NCBI GenBank assembly: GCA_009773455.1
Contig: WSXU01000008.1
Location: 62,001-126,000, forward strand
From: Bacteroidota bacterium
GTDB lineage: Bacteria > Bacteroidota > Bacteroidia > Bacteroidales > Lentimicrobiaceae
Direction of reading: 5' to 3'
DNA length: 64,000 nt
Position 1 is the stretch's first letter; each line of letters starts with the position of its first letter. Under the pieces are notes generated by a model that saw nothing but the letters and a program-made list of their open reading frames with translations, was not told the origin of the DNA and made no database searches. Position numbers and translations under genes: made by a program. Positions 35,101 to 44,210 of the stretch are shown piece after piece.

Positions 35101-36030
35101 TCAGATAAAGAATATCAGCAATCTGACACCTATCCCAAGTGCAATCATCAGAATTAAAGTGAAAATAAGTCCGGGGACAACTTTCTTCGATTTGTAGATT
35201 CTTACATCCGGAAGATATTCAATTGACCGGAAAGCCAGAGGCAAAGTTATCAATGCGGCAACAAAGGTAGATGCAATAGCTATTTTAAGGCTGAAGAATA
35301 AAATAAGAAGAAGATAGACAGGCCCGGAAAACAATGGAATCAGCAAAACCCAGATCAGCCAGGTTCTCATGACAGATGGATCATCGATGAAAATTCTGCT
35401 CGGACAACACCTCAGAAACATCAGACCAAAGCGTTTAGACCAATAAAAAATACCAATAACTCCGACTATAACAATGCCGATTTTGAGGAAATAATTGGAA
35501 ATAAGCCATTGAAGCGCAATTCCAAATCCCTTGTAAAAGAATGCGGCCAGAATCAATTCTGATAAAAAATATGCCATCAGTTGAAAGGCAATCCAGGCAA
35601 GAACCAGCCTGAATATCCAGTTCAATTTTCTTTGTCTGACAACGAATGCTGTAAGATACATACTGATGGTGAGGAATATCAGATTCGGAACGCCGTAAAC
35701 AACCAGCAAACTACCATCGGTCCAGTTTGATTCGTCTCCTGGCAGATAGTAAATATTGAAAAGAGCGTAATCGTGGTTAATGTTGTTGAGTCTCAGCAAT
35801 CCGGTGAGTATAAGTATTGACAATGCCTTAACAAGAAGGAAAGCAAAAGCCATACATAACACTGAAAAAAGCATTATTCGGAGCAGTCCGCCCGAAGTTA
35901 TAAAGGCTTCATCTTCTTTGGCATAACCAACAGGCACCCCGGGGAATACAAGTCTTTTATAATACCCGTAGGTCTCCTGTATCTGCAGGATAATAACTCC
36001 AAGAAAATATGGAATCTTTTTATCTGTCAT
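35101..36030 (-). CDS. Multispanning membrane protein, unknown function, paralogous to the one at 58687
   Basis: 309 residues with about seven predicted membrane helices. I do not recognise a named family. The middle part, with LRL/LNWIFRLVLAWIAF and then KGFGIALQWLISNYFLK, lines up by eye with LKPQLRLFLLWVAFHG and QGFGYVANWLYMNVFFR of the 454-residue protein at 58687-60051, and both have the same helix order. It stands alone, convergent with the LytTR gene and 150 bp downstream of the tryptophanase stop on the same strand. The N-terminus (MTDKKIPYFLGVIILQIQET) has no signal peptide. Confidence 0.65.
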   Translation of the reverse strand: MTDKKIPYFLGVIILQIQETYGYYKRLVFPGVPVGYAKEDEAFITSGGLLRIMLFSVLCMAFAFLLVKALSILILTGLLRLNNINHDYALFNIYYLPGDESNWTDGSLLVVYGVPNLIFLTISMYLTAFVVRQRKLNWIFRLVLAWIAFQLMAYFLSELILAAFFYKGFGIALQWLISNYFLKIGIVIVGVIGIFYWSKRFGLMFLRCCPSRIFIDDPSVMRTWLIWVLLIPLFSGPVYLLLILFFSLKIAIASTFVAALITLPLAFRSIEYLPDVRIYKSKKVVPGLIFTLILMIALGIGVRLLIFFI

Positions 36031-36179
36031 AAAAGAGCATTAACCTTTCAGTGTATCTTCAGTAAATACAGCCGGACGTATAACCCGGTAATCAGGTCCG
36101 TTTTGATGGACACATTGTCAGTAATTCCGGGAGAATAAACTGCCGTAAGTGCGAAAGCCATTCTGTTTATATCAGCAAC

Positions 36180-37556
36180 TTAAACCCTTTCCAGGTCTAC
36201 CGTAAAATGTCTCATTATAGGGGCTTCCCTAACAATTCTCAATCCACGGGTAATGGTGCTGCTCCGGTGATACACATTGGCAAGTGCAGTAGCAACATAA
36301 TCCATGTGATTGTTTGTATAAACCCTGCGGGGAATGGTTAACCTGAGCAGCTCAAGCGCAGGAAAACGGTTTTCACGGGTTTCCGGGTCCCTGTCGGCCA
36401 GCAGTGCTCCAATCTCAACACCCCTTACCCCGCTTTCAAGGTAAAGTTCAACGGCAAGTGTCTGGGCATGGAATTGTTCCTTAGGTAATTGTGGGAGAAA
36501 ACGTTTTGCATCAACAAAAATGGCGTGACCACCGAAAGGCTGCTGTACCGGGATTCCGAAATCTACCAGCCGACTGCCCAGGTAAGCTACCTGCTTGATC
36601 CTTGTTTCAAGATAGTCAAATTCAGTACCTTCGCGCAACCCCTGCGAAAGCGCATTCATATCCCGACCTGACATCCCTCCGTAGGTAATATAACCCTCAA
36701 ACATAATGTTGAAGACCGAGGCCCTGTCAAAAATTTCCTTTTCACGCATTCCGATAAAACCACCCATATTGACAATGGCATCTTTTTTACTGCTCATTGT
36801 CATAAAGTCAGCTGTTCCGAACATCTCAAGAACTATCTCTCTGATGGTTTTATCCTTGTAGCCATCTTCCCTGGTTTTGATAAAGTAGGCATTTTCAGCA
36901 AAACGGGCAGCGTCGATCAGAACTCTTATACCATATTTATCGGCAAGTTTGCGAATGCCTTTGAGATTGGCCATTGAAACCGGCTGGCCTCCCGAAGAGT
37001 TGCAGGTAACAGTAACCACAATAAACGGAATTTTCTCTTTGGGATTATTCCGGAGAACATCCTCAAGTTTACCGAGATCGACATTCCCTTTAAAAGGATG
37101 ATATACAGTAGTATCAAACGCTTCGGCAATGGTACAGTCAACTGCTTTTGCCTTACGAAACTCAATATGCCCCTTTGTGGTATCAAAATGGGAATTTCCG
37201 GGAACAACATCACCAGCTTTTACCAGTGCTGAAAAGAGAACGTTCTCAGCAGCCCTTCCCTGATGCGTGGGCAGGAAATAATCAAATCCCAGAATCTCCT
37301 TTATTGTATCCTTCATTTTATAATAGGAAGATGCTCCGGCATAACTTTCATCCCCAAGCATCATTTCGCTCCATTGACGGTCACTCATGGCTCCGGTACC
37401 TGAGTCGGTAAGCAAGTCAATAAAAACGTATTCACTTCTGAGTTTGAACAGATTGTAACTGGCATCTTTTATCCACTTTTCGCGCTCAGCAAGGGTGCTG
37501 CGGTGAATAGGTTCAACCATCTTAATTTTATAGGACTCCGCAAATGGTAATTCCAT
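36180..37556 (-). CDS. tnaA: Tryptophanase (tryptophan indole-lyase)
   Basis: 458 residues, PLP-dependent; splits tryptophan to indole, pyruvate and ammonia. Landmarks are FIDLLTDSGTGAMSD, LPTHQGRAAENVL, NSSGGQPVSMANLKG, IDAARFAENAYFIK and the PLP-lysine region MTMSSKKDAIVNMGG. Two positions distinguish it from tyrosine phenol-lyase: SHFDTTKGH (Asp where the phenol-lyase has Thr) and GVRGVEIGALL (Ile where the phenol-lyase has its specificity Arg). Both point to tryptophan. It lies alone with a leader of about 160 bases after a candidate promoter at 37724-37752. No TnaC-like leader peptide was found. Confidence 0.9.
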   Translation of the reverse strand: MELPFAESYKIKMVEPIHRSTLAEREKWIKDASYNLFKLRSEYVFIDLLTDSGTGAMSDRQWSEMMLGDESYAGASSYYKMKDTIKEILGFDYFLPTHQGRAAENVLFSALVKAGDVVPGNSHFDTTKGHIEFRKAKAVDCTIAEAFDTTVYHPFKGNVDLGKLEDVLRNNPKEKIPFIVVTVTCNSSGGQPVSMANLKGIRKLADKYGIRVLIDAARFAENAYFIKTREDGYKDKTIREIVLEMFGTADFMTMSSKKDAIVNMGGFIGMREKEIFDRASVFNIMFEGYITYGGMSGRDMNALSQGLREGTEFDYLETRIKQVAYLGSRLVDFGIPVQQPFGGHAIFVDAKRFLPQLPKEQFHAQTLAVELYLESGVRGVEIGALLADRDPETRENRFPALELLRLTIPRRVYTNNHMDYVATALANVYHRSSTITRGLRIVREAPIMRHFTVDLERV

Positions 37557-37723
37557 AGAGATTGTATACTTAAAATTTGTAAAATGAAAATAAACAGGGA
37601 TTTGTTGCAGAAGAAGATGAGATCATAAGTGATATTCATCCCTGTTTTTAATGTTGCGGAAAATTGTTTTGGCGGTTAGCCTGAACATATATCTCACTGG
37701 CATTGGGTAAAGACTATTGCGGT

Positions 37724-37752
37724 CAAAAGTAAGGCATTTTTTAAAAAAGCAA
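37724..37752 (-). promoter_or_regulatory. Candidate promoter of tnaA
   Basis: The minus strand has a TTG (37752-37750), an 18-bp spacer and TACTTTTG (37731-37724), close to the TTG-20-TAnnTTTG pattern but slightly short. The transcript would have a leader of about 160 bases. Confidence 0.4.
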
Positions 37753-37940
37753 ATAAAAATGAAAACTTTTTCAGTCTGATGATCAGATTATCTATAAATG
37801 CTGATATTTCAATATGTTTCATTTGCCGGTTTCGGTCAATGAAATGACCAGATATGTTGTTTTCACCGGTCGAACGCACACGGTAATTCAAAATTTTAAG
37901 CTTACAATGGTCAAAAAAGCACTATCAGAAATCAATTCCT

Positions 37941-37948
37941 TATCTTTG
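37941..37948 (+). promoter_or_regulatory. Candidate -7 box just before the glyS start
   Basis: TATCTTTG, matching TAnnTTTG, ends four bases before the ATG of glyS. With the usual offset the transcript would begin at or beside the start codon, so glyS could be leaderless from this promoter. No TTG is at the expected distance. Confidence 0.4.
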
Positions 37949-37952
37949 CCGT

Positions 37953-39479
37953 ATGGCAAACAACGAAGATCTATTTAAAAAAATCATTTCCCATGCCAAG
38001 GAGTATGGGTTTGTATTTCAAAGCAGTGAAATTTATGATGGCCTGAGCGCAGTTTATGATTACGGTCAGAACGGAGCAGAGCTCAAAAATAACATCAAGG
38101 AATACTGGTGGAAATCAATGGTCAGATATCATGAAAACATTGTTGGAATTGATTCGGCAATTTTCATGCATCCTACTATCTGGAAGGCATCCGGACATGT
38201 CGATGCTTTCAATGATCCGATGATTGACAACAAAGATTCAAAAAAGCGCTACCGTGCCGATGTCCTTGTTGAAGAATTTATCGCGAAAACCGAGGATAAA
38301 ATTGCAAAAGAAGTTGAAAAAGCGGTTAAACGCTTTGGCGATGCCTTCGATGAAACCCAATACAGGGCAACCAATCCACGGGTACTTGAATACCAGGCTA
38401 AGATTGACAATGCCAAAGGGCGGCTTTATGGCGGACTGGAGAAAAATGACCTTGCTGATATCAAAAAGTTAATTGAAGACCTTGAAATCGTCTGTCCGAT
38501 ATCCGGATCAAGGAACTGGACCGAAGTCAGGCAGTTCAACCTAATGTTTTCGACCCAGATGGGCTCCGTCAGCGAAGATGCCAATACGATTTACCTGCGG
38601 CCTGAAACCGCCCAGGGAATTTTCGTAAACTTCCTGAATGTGATGAAAACGGGGCGCATGAAAATACCTTTCGGAATCGCACAGATTGGGAAGGCTTTCC
38701 GCAATGAGATTGTAGCCAGACAGTTTATTTTCCGCATGCGTGAATTCGAACAGATGGAAATGCAGTTTTTTGTTAAACCCGGCACTGAACTTAAGTGGTT
38801 TGAAGCATGGAAACAGGAACGGCTCAACTGGCATCTTTCACTTGGAATACCTGCAAAGTATTATCGCTTTCATGATCATGAAAAACTTGCACATTATGCC
38901 AATGCTGCCAGTGACATTGAGTTTGATTTCCCGATAGGGTTCAAGGAGCTCGAAGGCATCCACTCTCGGACCGATTTTGATCTTAGTGCCCACCAGAAAT
39001 TCTCAGGCAAGAAGATCACATATTTCGATCCGGAACTGAATGAGAGTTATGTTCCCTATGTGGTTGAAACATCCATTGGGCTGGATCGTACCTTTCTGGC
39101 CATGATGAGCTTTGCCTATACTGAGGAGAGGCTTGAAGACGGGTCTGAACGGGTGGTGATGAAACTCCCTCCAATCCTCGCACCGGTTAAAGCAGCCGTA
39201 TTGCCTCTGGTTGCAAAAGACGGGTTACCGGAGAAAGGCCGTGAAATCATGGATGTCCTCAAATATGATTTTAACTGCCAGTATGAAGAAAAGGACTCCA
39301 TTGGCAAACGTTACCGCAGACAGGATGCAATCGGAACCCCGTATTGCATTACTGTTGACCACCAGACACTGGAAGATGGGACAGTAACTATCCGTGAACG
39401 GGATACGATGAAGCAGGAACGTATTGATATCTCACTCATCAGCAACATCATCAATGAGCGGCTGAAGGTCAAAAGATAA
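37953..39479 (+). CDS. glyS: Glycine-tRNA ligase (class II, single-chain dimer type)
   Basis: 508 residues. Charges tRNA-Gly with glycine. The N-terminal EYGFVFQSSEIYDGLSAVYD, motif 2 region IGKAFRNEIVARQFIFRMRE, RPETAQGIFVNFLNVMKTGR and motif 3 VVETSIGLDRTFLAMM identify the eukaryotic/archaeal-type glycyl-tRNA synthetase used by Bacteroidota, not the two-subunit form. A C-terminal anticodon-binding domain (PPILAPVKAAVLPLVAKDGL) is complete. The start MANNEDLFKKII fits the family N-terminus well. The gene is monocistronic and ends at a strong bidirectional hairpin shared with pth. Confidence 0.95.
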   Translation: MANNEDLFKKIISHAKEYGFVFQSSEIYDGLSAVYDYGQNGAELKNNIKEYWWKSMVRYHENIVGIDSAIFMHPTIWKASGHVDAFNDPMIDNKDSKKRYRADVLVEEFIAKTEDKIAKEVEKAVKRFGDAFDETQYRATNPRVLEYQAKIDNAKGRLYGGLEKNDLADIKKLIEDLEIVCPISGSRNWTEVRQFNLMFSTQMGSVSEDANTIYLRPETAQGIFVNFLNVMKTGRMKIPFGIAQIGKAFRNEIVARQFIFRMREFEQMEMQFFVKPGTELKWFEAWKQERLNWHLSLGIPAKYYRFHDHEKLAHYANAASDIEFDFPIGFKELEGIHSRTDFDLSAHQKFSGKKITYFDPELNESYVPYVVETSIGLDRTFLAMMSFAYTEERLEDGSERVVMKLPPILAPVKAAVLPLVAKDGLPEKGREIMDVLKYDFNCQYEEKDSIGKRYRRQDAIGTPYCITVDHQTLEDGTVTIRERDTMKQERIDISLISNIINERLKVKR

Positions 39480-39497
39480 TCAGAGGATATCATTCAT

Positions 39498-39534
39498 AAA
39501 AAAGGGATTGTCAGTGAAAGACAATCCCTTTTTT
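39498..39534. terminator. Bidirectional terminator between glyS and pth
   Basis: A-run, GGGATTGTC/GACAATCCC stem (39498-39512 with 39520-39534) and T-run form a symmetrical hairpin between convergent genes. Confidence 0.9.
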
Positions 39535-39551
39535 ATGAAACCATACGTTTC

Positions 39552-40115
39552 CTATTTGTTGTTATAGGCATTCATAGTATTGGTAGCCCCTCCTGATATA
39601 AAACTTTTAATCATTTCTACAGCTACAGGAATTTTTTCAAGAAATATTTTCTCCTCTTCACGTGTAAACCGGCCAAGCACATAGTCTACCTGATACCCCC
39701 TGGCAAAGTTATTACCAATACCTACCCTCAATCTTGGGAAATCGCTGTTACCCAGAACCTCAATGATATTGTTCAACCCATTGTGGCTTCCGCCGCTACC
39801 CCGGGTCTTCATCCTTAATACACCTGTTTCAAGATCCAGATCATCAACAACCACCAGGGAATTCTCGACACCGATATTTTCCTGGGTAAGCCAGTAACGA
39901 TAGGCCTTCCCACTGAGGTTCATATAGGTTGTCGGTTTGATGATAACGATTGTTTTTCCACGAAACCTGGCTTCAGCCCGGGATGCATAACGGTCGGTGG
40001 TAAACCTGACACCAAAATCCGATGCCATCGCATCACCAATGATAAATCCAATGTTGTGGCGGGTATTGGCATATTCTTCGCCAATATTTCCAAGACATAC
40101 TATCAGGTACTTCAC
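39552..40115 (-). CDS. pth: Peptidyl-tRNA hydrolase
   Basis: About 187 residues. Frees tRNA from peptidyl-tRNA dropped by stalled ribosomes. Family motifs: KYLIVCLGNIGEEYANTRHN with the catalytic His in TRHNIGF, PTTYMNLSGKAY, VVVDDLDLETG and GSGGSHNGLNNI. There is no ATG near the start; a TTG at 40124 and a GTG at 40115 are available. Family members begin MKYLIVGLGN, so I take the GTG. It is the last gene of the prs-rplY-pth run, although a terminator between rplY and pth suggests it can also be expressed separately. Confidence 0.93.
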   Translation of the reverse strand: MKYLIVCLGNIGEEYANTRHNIGFIIGDAMASDFGVRFTTDRYASRAEARFRGKTIVIIKPTTYMNLSGKAYRYWLTQENIGVENSLVVVDDLDLETGVLRMKTRGSGGSHNGLNNIIEVLGNSDFPRLRVGIGNNFARGYQVDYVLGRFTREEEKIFLEKIPVAVEMIKSFISGGATNTMNAYNNK

Positions 40116-40195
40116 AAAAGTCAATTCTGGGTTTTAACAAAAATAGCCTATATATATCTTCAAAGGCCGTTTAAATATATCCTCCCGGTAAAAAT

Positions 40196-40228
40196 AACCG
40201 GAGGGTTGCAGACAGCAGCCCTCCGGTT
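40196..40228 (-). terminator. Terminator downstream of rplY
   Basis: AACCGGAGGG (40196-40205) pairs with CCCTCCGGTT (40219-40228), extended by four more pairs inside. On the minus strand it is followed by ATTTTTACC. It would reduce read-through from rplY into pth. Confidence 0.75.
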
Positions 40229-40246
40229 GAAATAAGATCAGACTGA

Positions 40247-40819
40247 TTACTTCCCTGGGACAACCGGAGCTTCCACGTTACGGGTTGAAATAACACTGAC
40301 AACAACAGCGCTGGGAATGTCAAGTAATTCGACTTTATCTACCTTAATATCAGAAACTTTCACCGACTGGTTAATATCAAGGCTACTGATACTGATTTCG
40401 ATTTCATCAGGCAGGTGCTGAATCAATGCCTTTACCTTTAGCTTACGGAATTTCTTTACAAGCTTTCCACCAAGAAGAACACCGGGAGAAACACCGGAAA
40501 CACGGATCGGAACAGGAATAATAACCGGTTTTTTCGGATCCAGTTCGAGGAAGTCAGCATGAAGAATCCTGTCGCTTACCGGATGTGATTGAACGTCCTG
40601 TAATACAGTAAGATAGTCTTTACCTTCAATGGTAATGTTAATCAGGTTTGATGCCGGGGTATAAAGAATCGGCTTGAAAGCCGTGTCATCAGCCGAAAAG
40701 TGAATCTGTTCTTTTCCGCCATAAATTACACAGGGAACGCGGCCCGCTTTACGCTGGGCTTTCGCATCTTTTTTCCCTACGTTCCCGCGAAGGGAACCGC
40801 TCATAGATACTGTTTTCAT
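40247..40819 (-). CDS. rplY: 50S ribosomal protein L25 (CTC type)
   Basis: 190 residues, the long CTC form with a C-terminal extension. The 5S rRNA-binding N-terminal domain has GSLRGNVGKKDAKAQRKAGR and PCVIYGGKEQIHF, followed by HPVSDRILHADFLELDPKKP; the C-terminal beta domain contains GVSPGVLLGGKLVKKFRKLK and IEISISSLDINQSVKV. It binds 5S rRNA in the large subunit and in some bacteria is a stress protein. It sits between prs and pth, the usual Bacteroidota order. Confidence 0.95.
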   Translation of the reverse strand: MKTVSMSGSLRGNVGKKDAKAQRKAGRVPCVIYGGKEQIHFSADDTAFKPILYTPASNLINITIEGKDYLTVLQDVQSHPVSDRILHADFLELDPKKPVIIPVPIRVSGVSPGVLLGGKLVKKFRKLKVKALIQHLPDEIEISISSLDINQSVKVSDIKVDKVELLDIPSAVVVSVISTRNVEAPVVPGK

Positions 40820-40867
40820 TGTTTTGTTTTGTTTTGATTTGTAATTATATAAGACCCAATCGGGGAA

Positions 40868-41803
40868 TTAATCAAATTTAAAAAGTGTCGAAATCGATTC
40901 ATAGTTGTGTACTTTTCCGATGACGTCTGCAAGCAGGGTTGCGGTGCTCAGTACCTTTATTTTGGAACTCTGCATTTTAAGGGGAATGGTATCGGTAACG
41001 ATGACTTCAGTAAAAAGGGATTTTTCAATCCGCTCAACTGCATTGGCTGACAACAGCGGATGTGTACAGAAAGCCCGGACACTGGCAGCGCCGTTATCCA
41101 TCATGAGTTGTGCCGCTTTACAAATGGTACCGGCAGTATCAATGATATCGTCAACAAGGATAACATCTTTACCTGTAACATCACCAATAAGCGCCATGGT
41201 ATCAACCTGGTTGGCTTTCAGGCGTTGTTTGTAACAAATTACAAATGAAGTATTCAGAATTTTGGCATAGGCAGCAGCCCGCCGGGTACCTCCGGTATCG
41301 GGAGATGCCATGGTGATATTCGGCAGTTGCAGTTGCCTGATATATGGAACAAATATTGATGAAGAATAAAGATGGTCAACAGGAACATCAAAAAAACCCT
41401 GGATTTGATCGGCATGAAGATCGATGGTGATGATCCGCTGAACACCGGCCGCAGTCAATAAATTTGCCACCAGTTTGGCTGCAATTGAAACACGTGGCTT
41501 ATCTTTTCTGTCCTGCCTTGCAAAACCGAAATAGGGAATAACAGCGATAATGTGCCTGGCTGAAGCCCTTTTGGCAGCATCAATCATCAGAAGCAATTCA
41601 AAAAGGTTATCGGTCGGGGCAAAGGTGGATTGAACTATGAAGATATCATTCCCCCGGACATTTTCTTCAAAAGAGGGCTGAAATTCACCATCAGAAAAAT
41701 CGGTTATCAAAACATCGCCCAATTTCTTCCCATAGCTGGCAGCAATCTTTTCAGCCAGATAACGGGTGGCTCTACCCGAGAAAATGTTAACCACTGTGGC
41801 CAT
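40868..41803 (-). CDS. prs: Ribose-phosphate pyrophosphokinase
   Basis: 311 residues. Makes PRPP from ribose 5-phosphate and ATP for nucleotide, His and Trp synthesis. Landmarks: FSDGEFQPSFEENVRGNDIF, the ATP-binding YFGFARQDRKDKPRVSI, the DLHADQIQGFFDVPVDHLYS loop, and the PRPP-binding VILVDDIIDTAGTI. Full length for the family. It starts the prs-rplY-pth run; a -7 box on the same strand lies 46 bp upstream. Confidence 0.95.
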   Translation of the reverse strand: MATVVNIFSGRATRYLAEKIAASYGKKLGDVLITDFSDGEFQPSFEENVRGNDIFIVQSTFAPTDNLFELLLMIDAAKRASARHIIAVIPYFGFARQDRKDKPRVSIAAKLVANLLTAAGVQRIITIDLHADQIQGFFDVPVDHLYSSSIFVPYIRQLQLPNITMASPDTGGTRRAAAYAKILNTSFVICYKQRLKANQVDTMALIGDVTGKDVILVDDIIDTAGTICKAAQLMMDNGAASVRAFCTHPLLSANAVERIEKSLFTEVIVTDTIPLKMQSSKIKVLSTATLLADVIGKVHNYESISTLFKFD

Positions 41804-41848
41804 TTTGTGTTGTGCTTTAAGGGGTTATAAATTCGGCTTTGAGGGTGG

Positions 41849-41856
41849 CAAAGGTA
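41849..41856 (-). promoter_or_regulatory. Candidate -7 box of prs
   Basis: Minus strand TACCTTTG, 46 bp before the prs start. The nearest upstream TTG is about 16 bp away, a little short of the usual spacing. Confidence 0.45.
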
Positions 41857-41918
41857 ATGTTTTTTTCAAAGCCAAACTTGCTGAAATATATAATTTATGA
41901 AAATACCTGCCAAAATCC

Positions 41919-41949
41919 TTGATTTTTGGGCAAAAAAGTGTTATTTTTG
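41919..41949 (+). promoter_or_regulatory. Promoter of queA
   Basis: TTG at 41919-41921, exactly 20 bp, then TATTTTTG at 41942-41949, the full Bacteroidota pattern. Confidence 0.65.
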
Positions 41950-42119
41950 CACCCCCTAAAAACAAGCCGTTTGTAGAACCTTCTGATTATTATAATATTA
42001 GGGAACACAAAAACGTTTGTTAATTGTTTGTAAACATACAACAGTTTATTTGTTTAATAAGCGAAAATCGGGCTTTTTTTAATTCAGATAAACTCAATTA
42101 ACCCTATAAACCTCCCGGA

Positions 42120-43175
42120 ATGAAACTCTCGCAATTTCGCTATCACTTGCCGAATGACCTGATTGCCATGCATCCGGCCAGCAATCGTGGCGAATCAAGA
42201 CTCATGGTATTGGACCGCAAAACAAAAACCATTGAACATAAAATGTTCAATGATATACTCGATATTTTTGGAGAGGGTGATGTTTTTGTCATCAACGATA
42301 CAAAAGTTTTTCCAGCCCTGCTTACCGGTGAAAAAGAAAAAACCGGCGCAAAAATTACTGTCTTCCTGCTTCGCGAGCTGAATGCCGAAGCCCGGCTTTG
42401 GGATGTACTGGTGGATCCTGCAAGAAAAATCAGGATCGGTAACAAATTATATTTTGGTGATGACGACTCACTTGTGGCCGAGGTGATTGACAACACCACT
42501 TCCCGGGGTCGCACCCTCCGGTTCCTGTTCGATGGACCTTATGACCAGTTCAAAAAAACCATAGAAAGCCTGGGCAAAACACCCCTGCCTGAAGAATTGC
42601 AGGCTCTGCGAGAAATAATGCCCGAAGATAAAGACTGGTATCAGACAATATATGCCAGTAAAGAGGGTGCTGTTGCAGCTCCGACTGCAGGTCTGCATTT
42701 CAGCCGCGAACTTATGAAACGCCTTGAACTCAAGGGCTCCTCCTTTGCATCAGTTACCCTGCATGCCGGCGTTGGTAATTTCAGAGCCATTGATGTTGAG
42801 GATCTTACCAAACACAAAATGGATTCTGAAGAATTGGTTATCGAAGAAGAAGCAGCCGATATTGTGAACAGGGCTAAAGAAAACAGAAAACAGGTCTGTG
42901 TTGTTGGAACCACCACGATGAAAGCCGTTGAAACATCGGTTTCCATTGCAGGATTGTTGAAACCATACAAGGGATGGTCAAATAAATTCATCTTCCCTCC
43001 TTACGACTTCAGCATACCAAGCAGCATGATCACCAATTTCCATCTGCCGCTGTCTCCTATGCTCATGATGACAGCTGCTTTTGCTGATTTTGATTTTCTT
43101 ATGAAAGCTTACAAGGAAGCCATCAATGAAAAGTATAAATTCTTTTCTTATGGCGATGCCATGCTGATCCTTTAA
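42120..43175 (+). CDS. queA: S-adenosylmethionine:tRNA ribosyltransferase-isomerase
   Basis: 351 residues. Transfers and rearranges the ribosyl part of SAM onto preQ1 in tRNA to make epoxyqueuosine. Landmarks: [20 protein letters not shown] at the start, [38 protein letters not shown] and [17 protein letters not shown]. Length is normal. It is followed by a strong terminator, so it is a single gene. Confidence 0.96.
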   Translation: MKLSQFRYHLPNDLIAMHPASNRGESRLMVLDRKTKTIEHKMFNDILDIFGEGDVFVINDTKVFPALLTGEKEKTGAKITVFLLRELNAEARLWDVLVDPARKIRIGNKLYFGDDDSLVAEVIDNTTSRGRTLRFLFDGPYDQFKKTIESLGKTPLPEELQALREIMPEDKDWYQTIYASKEGAVAAPTAGLHFSRELMKRLELKGSSFASVTLHAGVGNFRAIDVEDLTKHKMDSEELVIEEEAADIVNRAKENRKQVCVVGTTTMKAVETSVSIAGLLKPYKGWSNKFIFPPYDFSIPSSMITNFHLPLSPMLMMTAAFADFDFLMKAYKEAINEKYKFFSYGDAMLIL

Positions 43176-43197
43176 TGCTTTCCTTAAAATATCCCGG

Positions 43198-43225
43198 GTC
43201 CCTGCCTGTCAGGGACTTTTTTTTT
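43198..43225 (+). terminator. Rho-independent terminator of queA
   Basis: GTCCCTG (43198-43204), loop CCTGT, CAGGGAC (43210-43216) and nine T (43217-43225). Confidence 0.92.
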
Positions 43226-43263
43226 ACATTTTACCCTGCCCTGATCGAAAACCATCCATTTCT

Positions 43264-43294
43264 TTGCATTGAGGAGCTTTTATTATTAGGTTTG
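43264..43294 (+). promoter_or_regulatory. Promoter of ispD
   Basis: TTG at 43264-43266, exactly 20 bp, then TAGGTTTG at 43287-43294. The -7 box ends 14 bases before the GTG start, so the leader is very short. Confidence 0.55.
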
Positions 43295-43308
43295 TAAAAA
43301 CAATCGGG

Positions 43309-43986
43309 GTGAAAAGATATGTCATCATTGTAGCAGGCGGGTCAGGTACCCGGATGGGGGCTGAAATACCGAAGCAGTTTCTTCCTTTATCCGGAAAACC
43401 TCTTCTCATGTATACCCTTGAATCGTTTGCAGGGCACCTGCCTGAAATAAACACCATTCTCGTGCTCCCCGAATCCCACATTTCTTACTGGGAGGAACTG
43501 TGCAATATTCATGGGTTTGAATTGTCGCACAAAGTCATTCCCGGAGGTCTGATAAGGGGAGAATCTGTCAGAAACGGACTTGATGCAATTGCCGATTCTG
43601 AGGCTTTGGTTGCTATTCATGACGGCGTCAGGCCTTTTGCCGGTTATCATACGATTGAAAAAGCCTATGAGCTGGCTTCAAGCCATGGCACAGCTGTTCC
43701 CGGACGTGAAGTAACAGATACTGTCAGAATCATTGAAAACGGTCAAAACAGACCCTTTGACCGGAAAATGATCCGTAGTATCCAGACGCCTCAATGCTTC
43801 AGGCTATCAATCCTGAGGGAAGCCTACAATGTTAAAAACCTTCAGGGATATACCGATGATGCGGGTCTGGTTGGGAACCTGGGGTATAACATTCATCTGT
43901 TTGAAGGGAATCCTGAGAATATTAAGATTACTACGCCGTTTGATCTTTTGATTGCAGAATCCATAATCCGAAACAGGAAGTGCTGA
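43309..43986 (+). CDS. ispD: 2-C-methyl-D-erythritol 4-phosphate cytidylyltransferase
   Basis: 225 residues. Adds CMP to MEP in the non-mevalonate isoprenoid pathway. The CTP-binding GGSGTRMGAEIPKQFLPLSG, IHDGVRPF, PGREVTDTVRII and TPQCFRLSIL with the late TDDAGLV are all visible. The start is GTG, the only start codon that gives the expected N-terminus (KRYVIIVAGG). It stands alone between two terminator-like regions. Confidence 0.95.
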   Translation: MKRYVIIVAGGSGTRMGAEIPKQFLPLSGKPLLMYTLESFAGHLPEINTILVLPESHISYWEELCNIHGFELSHKVIPGGLIRGESVRNGLDAIADSEALVAIHDGVRPFAGYHTIEKAYELASSHGTAVPGREVTDTVRIIENGQNRPFDRKMIRSIQTPQCFRLSILREAYNVKNLQGYTDDAGLVGNLGYNIHLFEGNPENIKITTPFDLLIAESIIRNRKC

Positions 43987-44210
43987 TCCTTGACTGATTT
44001 ACTTTTTCAGGATTAGGTCAAATCTGAATGGACCCTGACTAAAGAGAAGAAATAAAAGATCATATCAGCAATCTTTTCGTTACAAAGAACTCACCAGCAC
44101 AGATATACATACATTTCCCGTAACCAACCCCGATGGATAAAAGCCTTTTCCACCAATAAGTGGTATCCTTGCAAATAGTTAGATGATAAAGATAATACTA
44201 CAAAAAAAGT

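Larger units (their letters stand above)
37557..37952. other. Divergent intergenic region between tnaA and glyS
   Basis: This 396-bp gap holds a minus-strand candidate promoter for tnaA (37724-37752) and a plus-strand -7 box for glyS (37941-37948). I see no small gene and no riboswitch-like structure in the remaining sequence. Confidence 0.5.
41804..42119. other. Divergent promoter region between prs and queA
   Basis: This 316-bp gap contains a minus-strand -7 box for prs (TACCTTTG at 41856-41849) and a full promoter for queA at 41919-41949, leaving a queA leader of about 165 bases. The leader is AT-rich; no preQ1-type aptamer could be recognised. Confidence 0.6.

Noticed and set aside
36180-37556. 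Tyrosine phenol-lyase instead of tryptophanase
   Set aside because: The two specificity positions (Asp in HFDTTKGH, Ile in VEIG) are of the tryptophanase type.
41950-42119. preQ1 riboswitch in the queA leader
   Set aside because: The leader is AT-rich and lacks the hairpin plus A-rich tail of known preQ1 aptamers. I cannot support one.
44050-44075. Weak hairpin AAAAGAT/ATCTTTT between ispD and the glycosyltransferase gene
   Set aside because: The stem is only seven A/T-rich pairs with a ten-base loop, too weak to call a terminator.
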